Assembly (NCBI RefSeq): GCF_002906575.1
Contig: NZ_CP026309.1
Location: forward strand, 2,170,001 to 2,234,000
Direction: 5' to 3'
DNA: 64,000 nucleotides
Source of the DNA: Salinigranum rubrum
GTDB taxonomy: Archaea; Halobacteriota; Halobacteria; Halobacteriales; Haloferacaceae
In this document: piece by piece, positions 46,031 to 55,650 of the stretch
How the letters are laid out: each line of letters starts with the position of its first letter
Numbering within the stretch: position 1 is the stretch's first letter
Position numbers and translations under genes: made by a program
The notes under the pieces: model-generated
The model's input: only the letters and a program-made list of their open reading frames with translations
The model's database searches: none
Told to the model about the DNA's origin: nothing

Positions 46031-48103
46031 ATGAACCACCCAGGTCCGCCCCAGTTCATGGCCGTCGGCGAAACGGTACAGGTCGCTCCGCGTGACCCAG
46101 ACCCCGAAGCGGAGTACACCTGGCGCGTCAAGAGCGCGCCGGTCTCGAGTCAACTCTCGCTCGGCGACGACCCCGTCGTCGACTTCACCCCCGACGCGGC
46201 GGGGACGTTCGTCCTCGAACTCACGGGGCCGCTCGGCGTCGACGAACTCACCGTCCGCGTGTTCCCCGGCGAACTCGCCCCGGGAGGACGCGGCGCAGGC
46301 TCCTCGGGACAGTCGGGCGTCTCCGGGATGTCGGGAGTGTCGGGAGTGTCCGGCGTCTCGGGCGTCTCCGGGATGTCGGGGATGTCCGGCGTCTCTGGCT
46401 CCGGCAGCGGGGCACTCGGCCCCAAGCGCGAGGGTACCGGCGGCGGCCGCCCGCGCATCCGCCTCAGCGGTCGCGTCGAGGGCGACACCGTCGTCGTCGA
46501 GGCCGACCCTCAGCCCAATCCGAACAGCACCACCCCGCGGGAGGCCCTCGACGTCGAGTTCCTCGTCGACGACCGCTGGCCGGTCGACCGCTCGAAGGTC
46601 GACGTCGACGGCTGGACGCTCACGCTGCCGGTGGACGCCTTCGAGGAGAAGACGCGCGTCCACGCCGTCTCCATCGACTCGGAGTACTCCGTCGCGGACG
46701 CCATCGAGATTCGCGTGAAGGGAACCACCGTCGACTTCGGCGAGGGCGTGCGTACCGACGGGGGTCACGCACCACGTGCGGGAGCACGGCAGATTCGGTC
46801 TGACGGTGGGGTCGCCGCCGAGAGCGGGACGAAACAGGTCGAGACCGGCCGGCTGTACGAGCCGCCGGAGTGGTCGAAGGACGTCACCCTCTACGAGATA
46901 TACGTCCGCGGTTTTGCCTCCGACGACGACGAGGCCGCGAACACGTTCGAGGCCATCGAGAAGCGCCTCGATTACCTCCAGGACCTCGGCGTCGACTGCC
47001 TCTGGCTCACGCCCGTGTTGGAGAACGACCACGCGCCCCACGGCTACAACATCGTCGACTTCTACGACATCGCCGAGGACCTCGGTGACATGGAGGCGTA
47101 CCAGGAGTTCGTCGACACCGCCCACGACCACGGCATGAAGGTGCTGTTCGACCTCGTGTTGAACCACTCGGCGCGGCAGCATCCGTTCTTCCAGGACGCG
47201 TACAAGAACCCCGATTCCGAGTACTACGACTGGTACGAGTGGCAGGAGAACGGCGAACCGGGCACGTACTTCGACTGGGAGTACATCGCCAACTTCGACT
47301 ACCACAACCTGGAGGTCCGCCGCTACCTTCTGGACGCGGTCCAGCAGTGGTTCGAGGTGGTCGACGGCTTCCGCTGTGACATGGCGTGGGCCGTCCCCTT
47401 CACCTTCTGGCAGGAGCTACGCGACCGCGTCAAGTCTCAGGACCCCGACTTCCTCCTCTTAGACGAGACCATCCCCTACATCCCGGACTTCCACGAGGGG
47501 ATGTTCGACATGCACTTCGACACGACGCTGTACTTCACGCTCAGACAGGTCGGTAACGGCCACCAGTCCGCCGACGCCATCCTCGACGCCATCGAGCAGC
47601 GGACCCAGGTTGGCTTCCCCGACCACGCGTCGTTCATGCTCTACCAGGAGAACCACGACGAGACGCGCTACATCGTCGAGTGCGGCGACGAGGCCGCCTT
47701 TGCGAGCGCGGGCGCGCTCTTCACTCTCCCCGGCGTGCCGATGCTGTACGGCGGGCAGGAACTCGGCCAGCGCGGCCGCCGCGACGCGCTCGCGTGGGAC
47801 CACGCGCGCGAGGAGATACAGGAACACTACCGCCACCTCATCGAGATGCGCTCGGAGACGCCGGCGCTCGACTTCAGAGGCGGCATCGACCGCATCGACT
47901 ACGAGGCAGACTCCGACCGGGTGACGGCGTTCCGCCGCGAGTCGAAGGGCCAATCGGTCGTCGTCGTCCTCAACTTCGGCGACGCGCCGGGGTACGTCGA
48001 AATCGACGCCGACGTCGACGGGACGAACCTCGTCAGCGGCGAGCGCGTCGTCGACGAGGGCACGGTCGAGGTCGAGAGCGTCGCGGTGCTGGAGGAGCGA
48101 TGA
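46031..48103 (+). CDS. GH13 alpha-amylase-family enzyme with Ig-like N-terminus
   Basis: 690 residues. Residues 1-80 form an Ig-like domain. About 95-120 is a repetitive SGV/SGM run. About 140-240 is a second beta domain. The GH13 barrel from about 280 has DLVLNHS (region I), GFRCDMAW with nucleophile Asp (II), LLLDETIP with acid Glu (III) and YQENHDETR (IV). A C-terminal beta domain follows. No signal peptide is seen, although surface attachment cannot be excluded. The specificity could be alpha-amylase or cyclomaltodextrinase-like. The next GH13 gene starts within its stop codon. Confidence 0.9.
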   Translation: MNHPGPPQFMAVGETVQVAPRDPDPEAEYTWRVKSAPVSSQLSLGDDPVVDFTPDAAGTFVLELTGPLGVDELTVRVFPGELAPGGRGAGSSGQSGVSGMSGVSGVSGVSGVSGMSGMSGVSGSGSGALGPKREGTGGGRPRIRLSGRVEGDTVVVEADPQPNPNSTTPREALDVEFLVDDRWPVDRSKVDVDGWTLTLPVDAFEEKTRVHAVSIDSEYSVADAIEIRVKGTTVDFGEGVRTDGGHAPRAGARQIRSDGGVAAESGTKQVETGRLYEPPEWSKDVTLYEIYVRGFASDDDEAANTFEAIEKRLDYLQDLGVDCLWLTPVLENDHAPHGYNIVDFYDIAEDLGDMEAYQEFVDTAHDHGMKVLFDLVLNHSARQHPFFQDAYKNPDSEYYDWYEWQENGEPGTYFDWEYIANFDYHNLEVRRYLLDAVQQWFEVVDGFRCDMAWAVPFTFWQELRDRVKSQDPDFLLLDETIPYIPDFHEGMFDMHFDTTLYFTLRQVGNGHQSADAILDAIEQRTQVGFPDHASFMLYQENHDETRYIVECGDEAAFASAGALFTLPGVPMLYGGQELGQRGRRDALAWDHAREEIQEHYRHLIEMRSETPALDFRGGIDRIDYEADSDRVTAFRRESKGQSVVVVLNFGDAPGYVEIDADVDGTNLVSGERVVDEGTVEVESVAVLEER

Positions 48104-50520
48104 GTCAGGTCACGTACACCCAACCCACCCGCGACGACGCGGCGACGGCGGACCTCGTCGAGTGGCACGAGGCACGCGTCGCCGAGCACGACGACGACTT
48201 CGCGGCCGCGAAGGAACTCGTCACGCGCCTGGGTGCCCACTACGACCCTGACAGTGGCGTCGCGACGTTCGGCTTCTGGACGCCAGAACTCCTCGACGAG
48301 GGCGTCTCCGTGGAGGACGTCGCCCTCGAACTGCTGACGCCTACAGAGAAACTCGACTACGAGGCCGCCGACGAGGGTGGGCTCGAAGTCGACTTGCACC
48401 GCGACCGCCTGCCCGTCGAACGGGCCGGCGAGTACCACTGGGTCGCCGTCGAGAACGTCCGCGCGGGCACCCGCGACAAGTTCGGCGCGTTCTACCGCCT
48501 CGTCTACGAGACCGACGAGGGGGAGGAGACGCTCACCGACCCGCTCGCGTACTCGACGCCGTTCGGCGCGTTCGCGCCCCCCGAACTGTACGACTGGGAG
48601 TCGCTCGACGTCTCGCGCGCGGACCGCGAGTACTTCGAGCAACTCGGTACGGAAGAAGAGCGCGTCTCGACGAGCGAGGACGACGGCCTCCCCCGCGTCG
48701 ACCCCGCGAACGCGATGGTCGAAATCCACCCGGGAACCGCCACGGGAGACGGAACCCTCGGCGGCCTGGCCCGCCAGTACGAGTCCATCGGCGACAAACT
48801 CGAAGCCGGCGAGGACCTCACGCCCGCCGAACGCAACTTCGTCGGCTACGACGGTATCCAGTTGATGCCCGTCGAACCGCTCACCGAGAACCGGGAGTTC
48901 GAAGACTACTGGCGCGAGCAGGGAGGAGACGAGGAAGGCCTCACCGTGGGACTCGACCGTCCCGACATGATAAACTGGGGCTACGACATCGTCGTCTCGG
49001 CGTACTCGGCGACGAACCCGGGGGTGTTAGAGACCGGACGCCCCGACGAACTCGTCGACTTCATCGCCGCGTGTCACAACCAACCCGAACCCATCAAGGT
49101 CGTGTTCGACGTCGCGCTCGGGCACGCCGACAACCGCGGCGCCGAACTCCTGAACGACCGCTACTTCGAGGGACCGGGGATGTACGGCAAGCACCTCCAC
49201 TACCAGCATCCGACCGTCCGTGCTATTCTCCTCGAACTGCAGCGCCGCCGGATGGACTACGGCGCCGACGGCATCCGCGTCGACGGCGCGCAGGACTTCA
49301 CGTACTACGACCTCGAACTCGAAGAGAACGTCCACGACGACGAGTTCCTCGCGGAGATGGACCGCGTCACCCAGGAGGTGGCGGGCACCGAGTACCGTCC
49401 GTGGATGATATACGAGGACGGCCGGCCGTGGCCCCGTGAGGACTGGGAACTCGCCTCCTCGTATCGCGCACTGATCGACCAGCACCCCCACTCGTTCCAG
49501 TGGTCGCCCATCACCTTCGCGCACAACACGCCCGCGCTCTTGACGTTCTGGGCGACGAAGTGGTGGCGCGTCAAGGAGGTCTGTGAGTTCGGCAGTCAGT
49601 GGCTGACGGGCGTGGCGAACCACGACACCATCAGGCGGGGGACGCAGATCGACCCCACGGTCGAGTTCAACCAGTCGCCGGTCAACCCCTATCTGGGTGA
49701 GGACTACCCCGAGACGCTCGACGCGGCGTACAACAACCCCGCGTCGTCGATGTTCTTCTACTGCTTCGCCCCCGGGGTGCCGATGGACTTCGTCCACGCC
49801 AACATGCGCGCCCCGTGGGGGTTCATCCGCGATACGGATTCGATTTGGAACGTGAAGGTCGTCTCCGACGAGTCGAAGTTCATCTACTGGCAGGTGCACG
49901 ACGAACAGTTCCAGCGTCCCGAACACTTCCGGCGTATCAAGGACCTCGGCTTCGCGGACAGAGCGGAACTCCTGACGTTCATGAACGCGCTCTCGGCAGC
50001 CGTCAAATCGACCGATTACGACCTCGACGTGATGGCCGACATGCTGTCGGCGATGGACCAACCGCTCGGTGACGACCTCTCCGCCGAAGACTTAGAGGAG
50101 TACGCCTACGCGTGGATGCAGGACATCCACGACTTCGCCAACCTCGCCCACTGGCACGACTCTCAGGACGACGAGCGCACCGCCTTCGACCTCGCTGTAC
50201 GCCGGTTCCGTCAGGAACGGCCCTGGCTGCGAGGGGATGTCGACTTCGAGGGCGAGGAGTACTACGGCTACCGCCACCCCACGGAGGGGACGGTGCTGTA
50301 CTACGGCTTCCGCGTCTCGCCAACCGGCGACGAGCAACTGCTGTTCGCGGCGAACATGGAGGGCGTTCCTGTCGAGGTGTCGCCCGAACTCCTGCGCGAG
50401 GAGATGCCCTCGATTCCGACCGACGGCTGGGAGGTTGCGCTCGCGGCACCCGACGTCCGGGAGGGAGAGGAAGTCGAACTCGACAACGCCCAGGGCATCG
50501 TCTGGCGGCGCGAGCCTTAG
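48100..50520 (+). CDS. Second GH13-family glucan hydrolase/transferase
   Basis: 806 residues, coupled to the first GH13 gene by ATGA overlap. About 1-140 is a beta-rich N-terminal domain. The barrel has VVFDVALGHADNRG (region I), GIRVDGAQDF with the Asp nucleophile (II), WMIYEDGRPW with the acid Glu (III) and VANHDTIRRG (IV). The long insertions and GLDRPDMINWGYDI segment differ from classical alpha-amylases and resemble uncharacterised haloarchaeal GH13 subgroups. No signal peptide. It probably acts with the GH15 and GH13 partners on one internal or imported glucan. Confidence 0.87.
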   Translation: MSQVTYTQPTRDDAATADLVEWHEARVAEHDDDFAAAKELVTRLGAHYDPDSGVATFGFWTPELLDEGVSVEDVALELLTPTEKLDYEAADEGGLEVDLHRDRLPVERAGEYHWVAVENVRAGTRDKFGAFYRLVYETDEGEETLTDPLAYSTPFGAFAPPELYDWESLDVSRADREYFEQLGTEEERVSTSEDDGLPRVDPANAMVEIHPGTATGDGTLGGLARQYESIGDKLEAGEDLTPAERNFVGYDGIQLMPVEPLTENREFEDYWREQGGDEEGLTVGLDRPDMINWGYDIVVSAYSATNPGVLETGRPDELVDFIAACHNQPEPIKVVFDVALGHADNRGAELLNDRYFEGPGMYGKHLHYQHPTVRAILLELQRRRMDYGADGIRVDGAQDFTYYDLELEENVHDDEFLAEMDRVTQEVAGTEYRPWMIYEDGRPWPREDWELASSYRALIDQHPHSFQWSPITFAHNTPALLTFWATKWWRVKEVCEFGSQWLTGVANHDTIRRGTQIDPTVEFNQSPVNPYLGEDYPETLDAAYNNPASSMFFYCFAPGVPMDFVHANMRAPWGFIRDTDSIWNVKVVSDESKFIYWQVHDEQFQRPEHFRRIKDLGFADRAELLTFMNALSAAVKSTDYDLDVMADMLSAMDQPLGDDLSAEDLEEYAYAWMQDIHDFANLAHWHDSQDDERTAFDLAVRRFRQERPWLRGDVDFEGEEYYGYRHPTEGTVLYYGFRVSPTGDEQLLFAANMEGVPVEVSPELLREEMPSIPTDGWEVALAAPDVREGEEVELDNAQGIVWRREP

Positions 50521-51080
50521 TCTCGGTCGCGCCACTCGGCTTCTAACAGTCCGTACCAGTAGGTGTCGTGGTACTCGCCGTCGACGAAAGCCGTCTCGCG
50601 GCGGGTCCCCTCGCGGACGAACCCGACCCGTTCGAGGAGTCGGACGGAGGGCTCGTTGAACGCCATGACCCGCGCCGAGAGCCTGCGGAGCCCCAACTGG
50701 TCGAAGGCGTACCCGACCACGAGTTCGACCGCTTCGGTGCCGTACCCCTGCCCCTGGTGGTCCGGCGCGACCCAGTAGCCGAGTTCCGCCGACCCGTCCG
50801 CCCAGTCGACCGGGTCGAGGCCGACGGTTCCGAGCGGAGTCGAATCCGCGGTCACGAGGAGGTGTACCGACTCGTCGTCGCAGACGACCGCCTCGAACCA
50901 CTCGCGTTCCTGGTCACGATTGCGCGGCAGCGACTCGGCGAGCGAACGCCAGACCCGCGCGTCGTTGATGTGTTCGTGGAGGAAGTCGAGGTCCGCCTCC
51001 TCGATGGGGCGGAGGGAGACGCGGCCGCCGGCGAGGAACACTGGCCCGGGCACGGCCCCCGGTACGAGACGCACTGACAA
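50517..51080 (-). CDS. GNAT acetyltransferase (RimJ/RimL-like)
   Basis: 187 residues. RPIEEADLDFLHEHINDARVW at the front, the acetyl-CoA loop DHQGQGYGTEAVELVVGYAF, and LSARVMAFNEPSVRLLERVGF are the RimJ/RimL pattern. It would acetylate an N-terminal or small-molecule amine. Convergent with the second GH13 gene and overlapping it by four bases at the stops. Confidence 0.9.
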   Translation of the reverse strand: MSVRLVPGAVPGPVFLAGGRVSLRPIEEADLDFLHEHINDARVWRSLAESLPRNRDQEREWFEAVVCDDESVHLLVTADSTPLGTVGLDPVDWADGSAELGYWVAPDHQGQGYGTEAVELVVGYAFDQLGLRRLSARVMAFNEPSVRLLERVGFVREGTRRETAFVDGEYHDTYWYGLLEAEWRDRD

Positions 51081-51113
51081 GAAGGCGGCCCCACGCCCGA
51101 CCGCTGTCGAGCG

Positions 51114-51275
51114 TCAGTTCCCGGTCGGTGCCGACAGCACCTCCTGGAGGACGCCGCACTCGGAGCAGGTCAGAACGAGCGCGTTGCCGACGGGCATCTC
51201 GCCCTCCCAGACGGTGACTGACTGCCGTTCGAAGCTCGCGGACTCGCCGCAGTGTTCACAGACGTACTCGGGCAT
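51114..51275 (-). CDS. 53-residue zinc-ribbon protein
   Basis: Reads MPEYVCEHCGESASF and later VLTCSECGVLQE, two CxxC pairs about 32 residues apart. It has the length and layout of small haloarchaeal zinc fingers. The start is the only ATG in the frame. Free-standing between the acetyltransferase and the MBL gene. Function unknown. Confidence 0.7.
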   Translation of the reverse strand: MPEYVCEHCGESASFERQSVTVWEGEMPVGNALVLTCSECGVLQEVLSAPTGN

Positions 51276-51338
51276 GGGTGGGTATTCGAAGCGCGCGAGG
51301 TAGTCGTTGTGGTCGCCGCGGGGCGGGCGAGCGACAGG

Positions 51339-52178
51339 TCAGGCCGGCGGCGCGTCCATCGGCGCGTCTCCGGTGCGTGCGAGCGGGACCGGTTCACGCC
51401 GACGGAGGCGGTGTGGCGCCTCGGGGTCGTGCGAGGGGAGGTAGACCGTCGGCGTCTCGGCGGCGAACGCGCGGATGCGCTCGACGGACGTCTCGGCCGC
51501 CTCGTAGTCGGAGACGCCCCCGCCGACCGTCCCCGTCAGCAGTCCCGCCTGCGTGAACGTCGCGTCGCCGGCGATGAACGCCGCACACTCGTCGTTGAGG
51601 CAGATCACGGACTGGTGACCGGGCGTGGGACCCGGCGTGGCGACCACGACGATTCCCTCCGTGAGGACGTGACTCTCGGGGAACGATTCGAAGGGACCGT
51701 CGTAGTCGACGAGGTGACGACGGACCCACGACGGCCACGTCCCGGACTCGTCGGACGCCTCCCACTCCCGCCGCGCGACGACGACTTCGGCGTTCCGGAA
51801 GTACGGCACGCCGTCGGCGTGGTCGGGCGCGAGGTGCGTCTGTACCACCCAGCGGACGTCGTCCGGTTCGACGCCCATCGACCGGAGTTGCGGACCGATT
51901 TCCTCCTCCGGAGCGACGTCGAACCACTCGGTGCGTCGGTCGACCTGTCGGGCGAGTCGACCGCGCCGCGACCGGTCGTAGCAGGCCACCGTCGCGCCCG
52001 CGTCGACGACGATGGGGCCCTCGGGGTGGTCGACGAGCCAGGCGTAGATGGGAAGCGGTTCGGTCCACCGGCGGTCGAGGACGGCGTCGAGGAGTCGAAG
52101 CGGTCGGCGTCGCCACCGCGTGGCGACGTACCGGCGTTTCAGCCGGATCGTCCCCGTCCGGACCGGATGGATGTGCAT
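51339..52178 (-). CDS. MBL-fold metallo-hydrolase with an altered metal motif
   Basis: 279 residues from ATG 52178. The motif region reads THLAPDHADG, whereas the family has HxHxDH. The second His is Ala here, and the sequence GCG for Ala is clear in the DNA. The later metal ligands look present: PGHQSV (His), FIAGDATFT (Asp) and LPSHDPEAP (His). The N-terminus with VVDAGAT is the normal first half of lactonase-like enzymes. Activity may rely on one metal or be lost. It could also bind a different metal. The upstream frame overlaps the glycosyltransferase 3' end and is rejected. Confidence 0.8.
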   Translation of the reverse strand: MHIHPVRTGTIRLKRRYVATRWRRRPLRLLDAVLDRRWTEPLPIYAWLVDHPEGPIVVDAGATVACYDRSRRGRLARQVDRRTEWFDVAPEEEIGPQLRSMGVEPDDVRWVVQTHLAPDHADGVPYFRNAEVVVARREWEASDESGTWPSWVRRHLVDYDGPFESFPESHVLTEGIVVVATPGPTPGHQSVICLNDECAAFIAGDATFTQAGLLTGTVGGGVSDYEAAETSVERIRAFAAETPTVYLPSHDPEAPHRLRRREPVPLARTGDAPMDAPPA

Positions 52179-52255
52179 GGGGCCCCTACGAGACCCGCCG
52201 ACATGTGGTTTGCTCTCGCCCCACACGACTCGGGTCGTTCGGGGTGAAGCCCCGC

Positions 52256-54378
52256 TCAGGACGCCTGCTCGACCACCCGCGCCTCCGTCTCGACGGAGAC
52301 GCCGGTGAGGTACTCGCCGTCGGGACCGACCCACGTTCCTTCCGTCCCACACTCAGGTCGGAGCCGACACACCCGCGTCTCGGGCGGCCAGAGGACGCGG
52401 AGGGTCCCCCCGAGTCGACCGTCGCCTCCTGTCGGTAGGTGACGGACGCCCCTCCGACGGTGGCGAAGCGGACGACGATGTCGACTTCGCTCGCCCCGTC
52501 CGGTAGCGGTACCCGCGACGGGCCCGCTGCCTGTCGGTGGTTCGTCACCGCGGCGCCCGCCGGGGTGAGGTCCCACTCGACCCGGACCTCGCTACTCACG
52601 GACTCGACGCGGTAGCGGGCGGCGTCCGACTCGGTCTCGATTCGAATCGAGGCGGCCGTCGCCTCGACGGGCGCGCCGAAGCGCGAGACGGCCGAGATGC
52701 GCTCGCCCTCCAGGACCCGGAGTCGTGTCAGTTCCGACTCGACGGGAGTGACGGCGCCGGTCCACTCGCCTCGATACGTAAACCGGTACGGCGTCCGGTT
52801 CGTCGCGTCGAGCGCGCGGACGTCGGCGTCGGGCCCCTCGTCGAGGACGTAGAGCGCGTTTCCGTCGAAACCGGGGTCGTTGCGGAGATACTGGAACGGG
52901 TGTTGCTGCCAGTCGCCGTACGGGTCGGGCGTGTAGACGAGCGCGTTCTCGAACTGGTGGGTTCGAAACGGGTCGTAGGTCGCCGCGAGGCTCTCGGTGC
53001 GCTGGCGGTTCTCCTCCCAGGGTCCCGACAGCGCCGCCTGCTCCGCGCTCACGACGACGGGGGCCGCAGAGACGAGGAGGAGCGCGAGGACCGTGCGGGC
53101 GAGGACGGGGTTGAGGCGGGTGGAGACCGCCGCGTGGAGGCGACGGGCGAGCGTGACGAGACCGACGGCGGCGAACAGCGACACGGGGACGAGGAGGTCG
53201 AAGTGGTAGAACGGCCCCAGGAGGTCGATGAGGTCGTTCCGGAGGCCGTTGAGCGTCCCCCAGAAGTAGGCGTTGCCGAGCACGACGGAGAGAGAGAGAC
53301 CGGCGAGGAGCGCGCTCGCCTCCCGGTCGACGCGGGGTGAGCGAAACGCGACCCACACGCCGGCGAGCGCGAGCAGACCGCCGAGCACACCCAGCGGTGC
53401 GAACGTCGTGAAGAACAGGGAGAGCGCCTCCGTCGTCGACTCGAACGCGAGTTCGGGGGTGTACGTCTCGGTGTAGCCCAGAATCTCCCGCTCGCCGAAC
53501 CCGAGGCCGTCGCGCGGGGCGAACGCCTCGTACGGGAACGTCGTCGGCGAACCGGTCACGACGGCGTTGTACGCCAGCGTGAGGGCGACGAAGCACAGCC
53601 CCGGGAGCGCGATGGCGACCGTCGATTCGACGCGCTCGCGCAGAGCGCGCTCTCCCCGGACGCCCGTCCACAGTCGCCACAGCGTGTGCGCGACGAACGG
53701 TGCGGCGAACACCACGGCGGTGTAGGGCCGGGCGAAGAACGCGACGCCGATGGCGAGGCCCGCGGCGACGGCGTACGGGAGGGAGTCCCGCTGGACGGCA
53801 CGGAGATACGCGACGGCGAACGCGAGGTTCCACAGCGTCGTGGGCGCGTAAGGGAGGAACACGGCCGAGGAGAGCAAAAAGAGCGGAGCCGTCACCAGGA
53901 GACAGACGGCGACGAGTCCGGTCGGGCGGTCGGCCACGTGGCGACCGAGCAGGTACAGCAGGTACCCGGACCCGGCGGCGACGGCCCCGAGCGTGAGTCG
54001 CGGCTCTCCGAGTGCTGTGCCGACCGCGAACATCGCCGCCGGGACGGGCGCGTACTTCGGATACAGCAGCGGCCCGGTCGGCGTCGACTTCTCGACGAAG
54101 AACCACGGATGGACGAGGTCGGCGAGTTCGGGGAGCGGTGACAAGAAGAGCTTCCCGTCGAGGAGCATCGCCGCCTGCAGGAGGTAGACGCCCTCGTCGT
54201 CGTTCACCGAGTGGTACGCGAAGAGGTCCGTCGCGACGGCGAAGACGAGGACGCCGACCGCCGCGGCGAGGACGACGGCGACGGCGTCGAGCGGGTGCAG
54301 GTCTCGAAACCAGCGACGGCTCCGTCCGGCGAAGCTCGCAGGAACCGAGTCCGAGTCCGAGTCCGAGTCCGAATCCAC
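52256..54378 (-). pseudogene. Multi-span glycosyltransferase, frameshifted near its C-terminus
   Basis: About 700 residues when the frame is restored. The N-terminus is a run of Asp-Ser pairs. Then come about 10-12 membrane spans with a DEGVYLLQ acidic loop after the first span, as in ArnT/PMT-like lipid-linked sugar transferases. The extracytoplasmic C-terminal beta domain follows. In the C6 run at 52406-52411 the frame switches. Restoring one base yields GGTLRVLWPPETRVCRL, ending EARVVEQAS at 52256, while the uncorrected frame continues as Arg/Ser-rich junk to 52186. Downstream partner of the ABC transporter operon by position (7 bp). Sequencing error is as likely as a pseudogene. Confidence 0.75.
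54347..54375 (-). repeat. GAGTCC hexamer tract coding Asp-Ser repeats
   Basis: About five units at the very start of the glycosyltransferase gene. The number of units could vary by slippage without shifting the frame. Confidence 0.6.
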
Positions 54379-54384
54379 AGTCGG

Positions 54385-55650
54385 TCAGTCGTCGGCGCCG
54401 TGGCGGAGTTGGTCCTCGCGGTTCTCGATGGCGGGGCGCTGCTCACAGGGGAACCACGCGAGTTCGTGGTCGGCCTGGAGGGTCAGGTCGACGCGCGAGT
54501 CGAGGGCGACCTGTTCGTCGTGGTTGTGCATACACTGGACCCGGGTCCCGTCGTCGAGCGCCACCTCGTAGAGGATGGTCGGCCCGAGGTAGCGCTTCGC
54601 CTTCACCTCGGCGTTGCCGACACGCCCGTCGCCGTCGCGGTCACTCCCGTCCGCTTCGATGACGGCACCGTCGCCGTCGGCGACGGGAATCGGTTTCGCG
54701 TAGACGTCGTCGGGGCGGACGAGGATGTCGATGCAGGTGTCGTCGTACTCGGGGGCGAGGCCGTGGATCTGTCCGCGGGGGACGGCTCCGACGTCGGTTT
54801 CGACGACGTCTCCCCGGACGCGGCCGGGGATGAACGAGGCGTAGCCCAGGAAGCCGGCGACAAAGCGCGACTCGGGGTGCTGGAAGACGTTCTCGGGTTC
54901 GCCGATCTGTTCGATGCGGCCGTCGTTCACCACGGCGACTCGATCCGAGATACTCATCGCCTCCTCCTGGTCGTGCGTGACGGAGATGGCGGTGACGCCC
55001 GCCTCCTTGATGATGTCGCGGACCTCCTCGCGCATCGCCACGCGGAGGTCGACGTCGAGATTCGAGAACGGCTCGTCGAGGAGCAGAATCTCGGGTTCGG
55101 GCGCGAGCGACCGCGCGAGTGCGACGCGCTGTTGCTGACCGCCAGACAGTTCGTCCGGGTACGAGTCGGCCTGCGCTTCGAGCCCCACGAGGTCGAGGAG
55201 CCCCTCGACGCGCCGGTCGGTCTCTTCGGCCGAGAGGTCCTGAAGCCCGAACGCGACGTTCTCGGCGGCCGTGAGGTGGGGAAAGAGCGCGAACTCCTGG
55301 AAGACGACGCCGACGCCGCGCTCTTCGGGCGCGACGAACGAGCCCTCGCCCGAGACGGGTTCGCCGTTGAGGCGAATCGTCCCGGAGTCGGGGCGGTCCA
55401 GCCCCGCGATGAGCCGCAGGGTGGTGGTCTTGCCACAGCCCGAGGGTCCGAGGAGGGTCAGGATTTCGCCCTCGGTGACCGACAGCGACAGGTCCTCGAT
55501 GACGGGCTCGGAGCCGTAGCGTTTCGAGAGGTCTTCGAGCGTCAGCACGGGCGTCTCTGCGCCCGCGTCCTGTGCGTTCAGTTCCCGCCCGTCGCGGTTC
55601 GAGTCCAGGTTCGAGTTCGAGTTCGAGTTCGAGAGTACACTATCTGACAT
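54385..55650 (-). CDS. ABC transporter ATP-binding protein (iron(III)-type, FbpC-like)
   Basis: 421 residues. Walker A GPSGCGKTT, signature LSGGQQQRVALARSLAPEP, Walker B ILLLDEPFSNLD, D loop and switch His in SVTHDQEEAM. The C-terminal 150 residues form a TOBE/OB-like regulatory domain. The N-terminal 20 residues are Asn/Ser repeats (GAGTTC-type hexamers at 55597-55634). It energises the permease encoded just upstream, with a 10-bp overlap. Spermidine/iron family; the iron box and solute-binding protein favour iron. Confidence 0.92.
   Translation of the reverse strand: MSDSVLSNSNSNSNLDSNRDGRELNAQDAGAETPVLTLEDLSKRYGSEPVIEDLSLSVTEGEILTLLGPSGCGKTTTLRLIAGLDRPDSGTIRLNGEPVSGEGSFVAPEERGVGVVFQEFALFPHLTAAENVAFGLQDLSAEETDRRVEGLLDLVGLEAQADSYPDELSGGQQQRVALARSLAPEPEILLLDEPFSNLDVDLRVAMREEVRDIIKEAGVTAISVTHDQEEAMSISDRVAVVNDGRIEQIGEPENVFQHPESRFVAGFLGYASFIPGRVRGDVVETDVGAVPRGQIHGLAPEYDDTCIDILVRPDDVYAKPIPVADGDGAVIEADGSDRDGDGRVGNAEVKAKRYLGPTILYEVALDDGTRVQCMHNHDEQVALDSRVDLTLQADHELAWFPCEQRPAIENREDQLRHGADD
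55597..55634 (-). repeat. GAGTTC hexamer tract coding Asn-Ser repeats
   Basis: At the start of the ABC ATPase gene, similar in period and place to the GAGTCC tract of the next gene. In-frame slippage would change only the tail length. Confidence 0.6.

Noticed and set aside
47680-48099. N-terminal extension of the second GH13 protein
   Set aside because: The extension is a shadow of the first GH13 gene. The ATGA overlap at 48100 gives the natural start.
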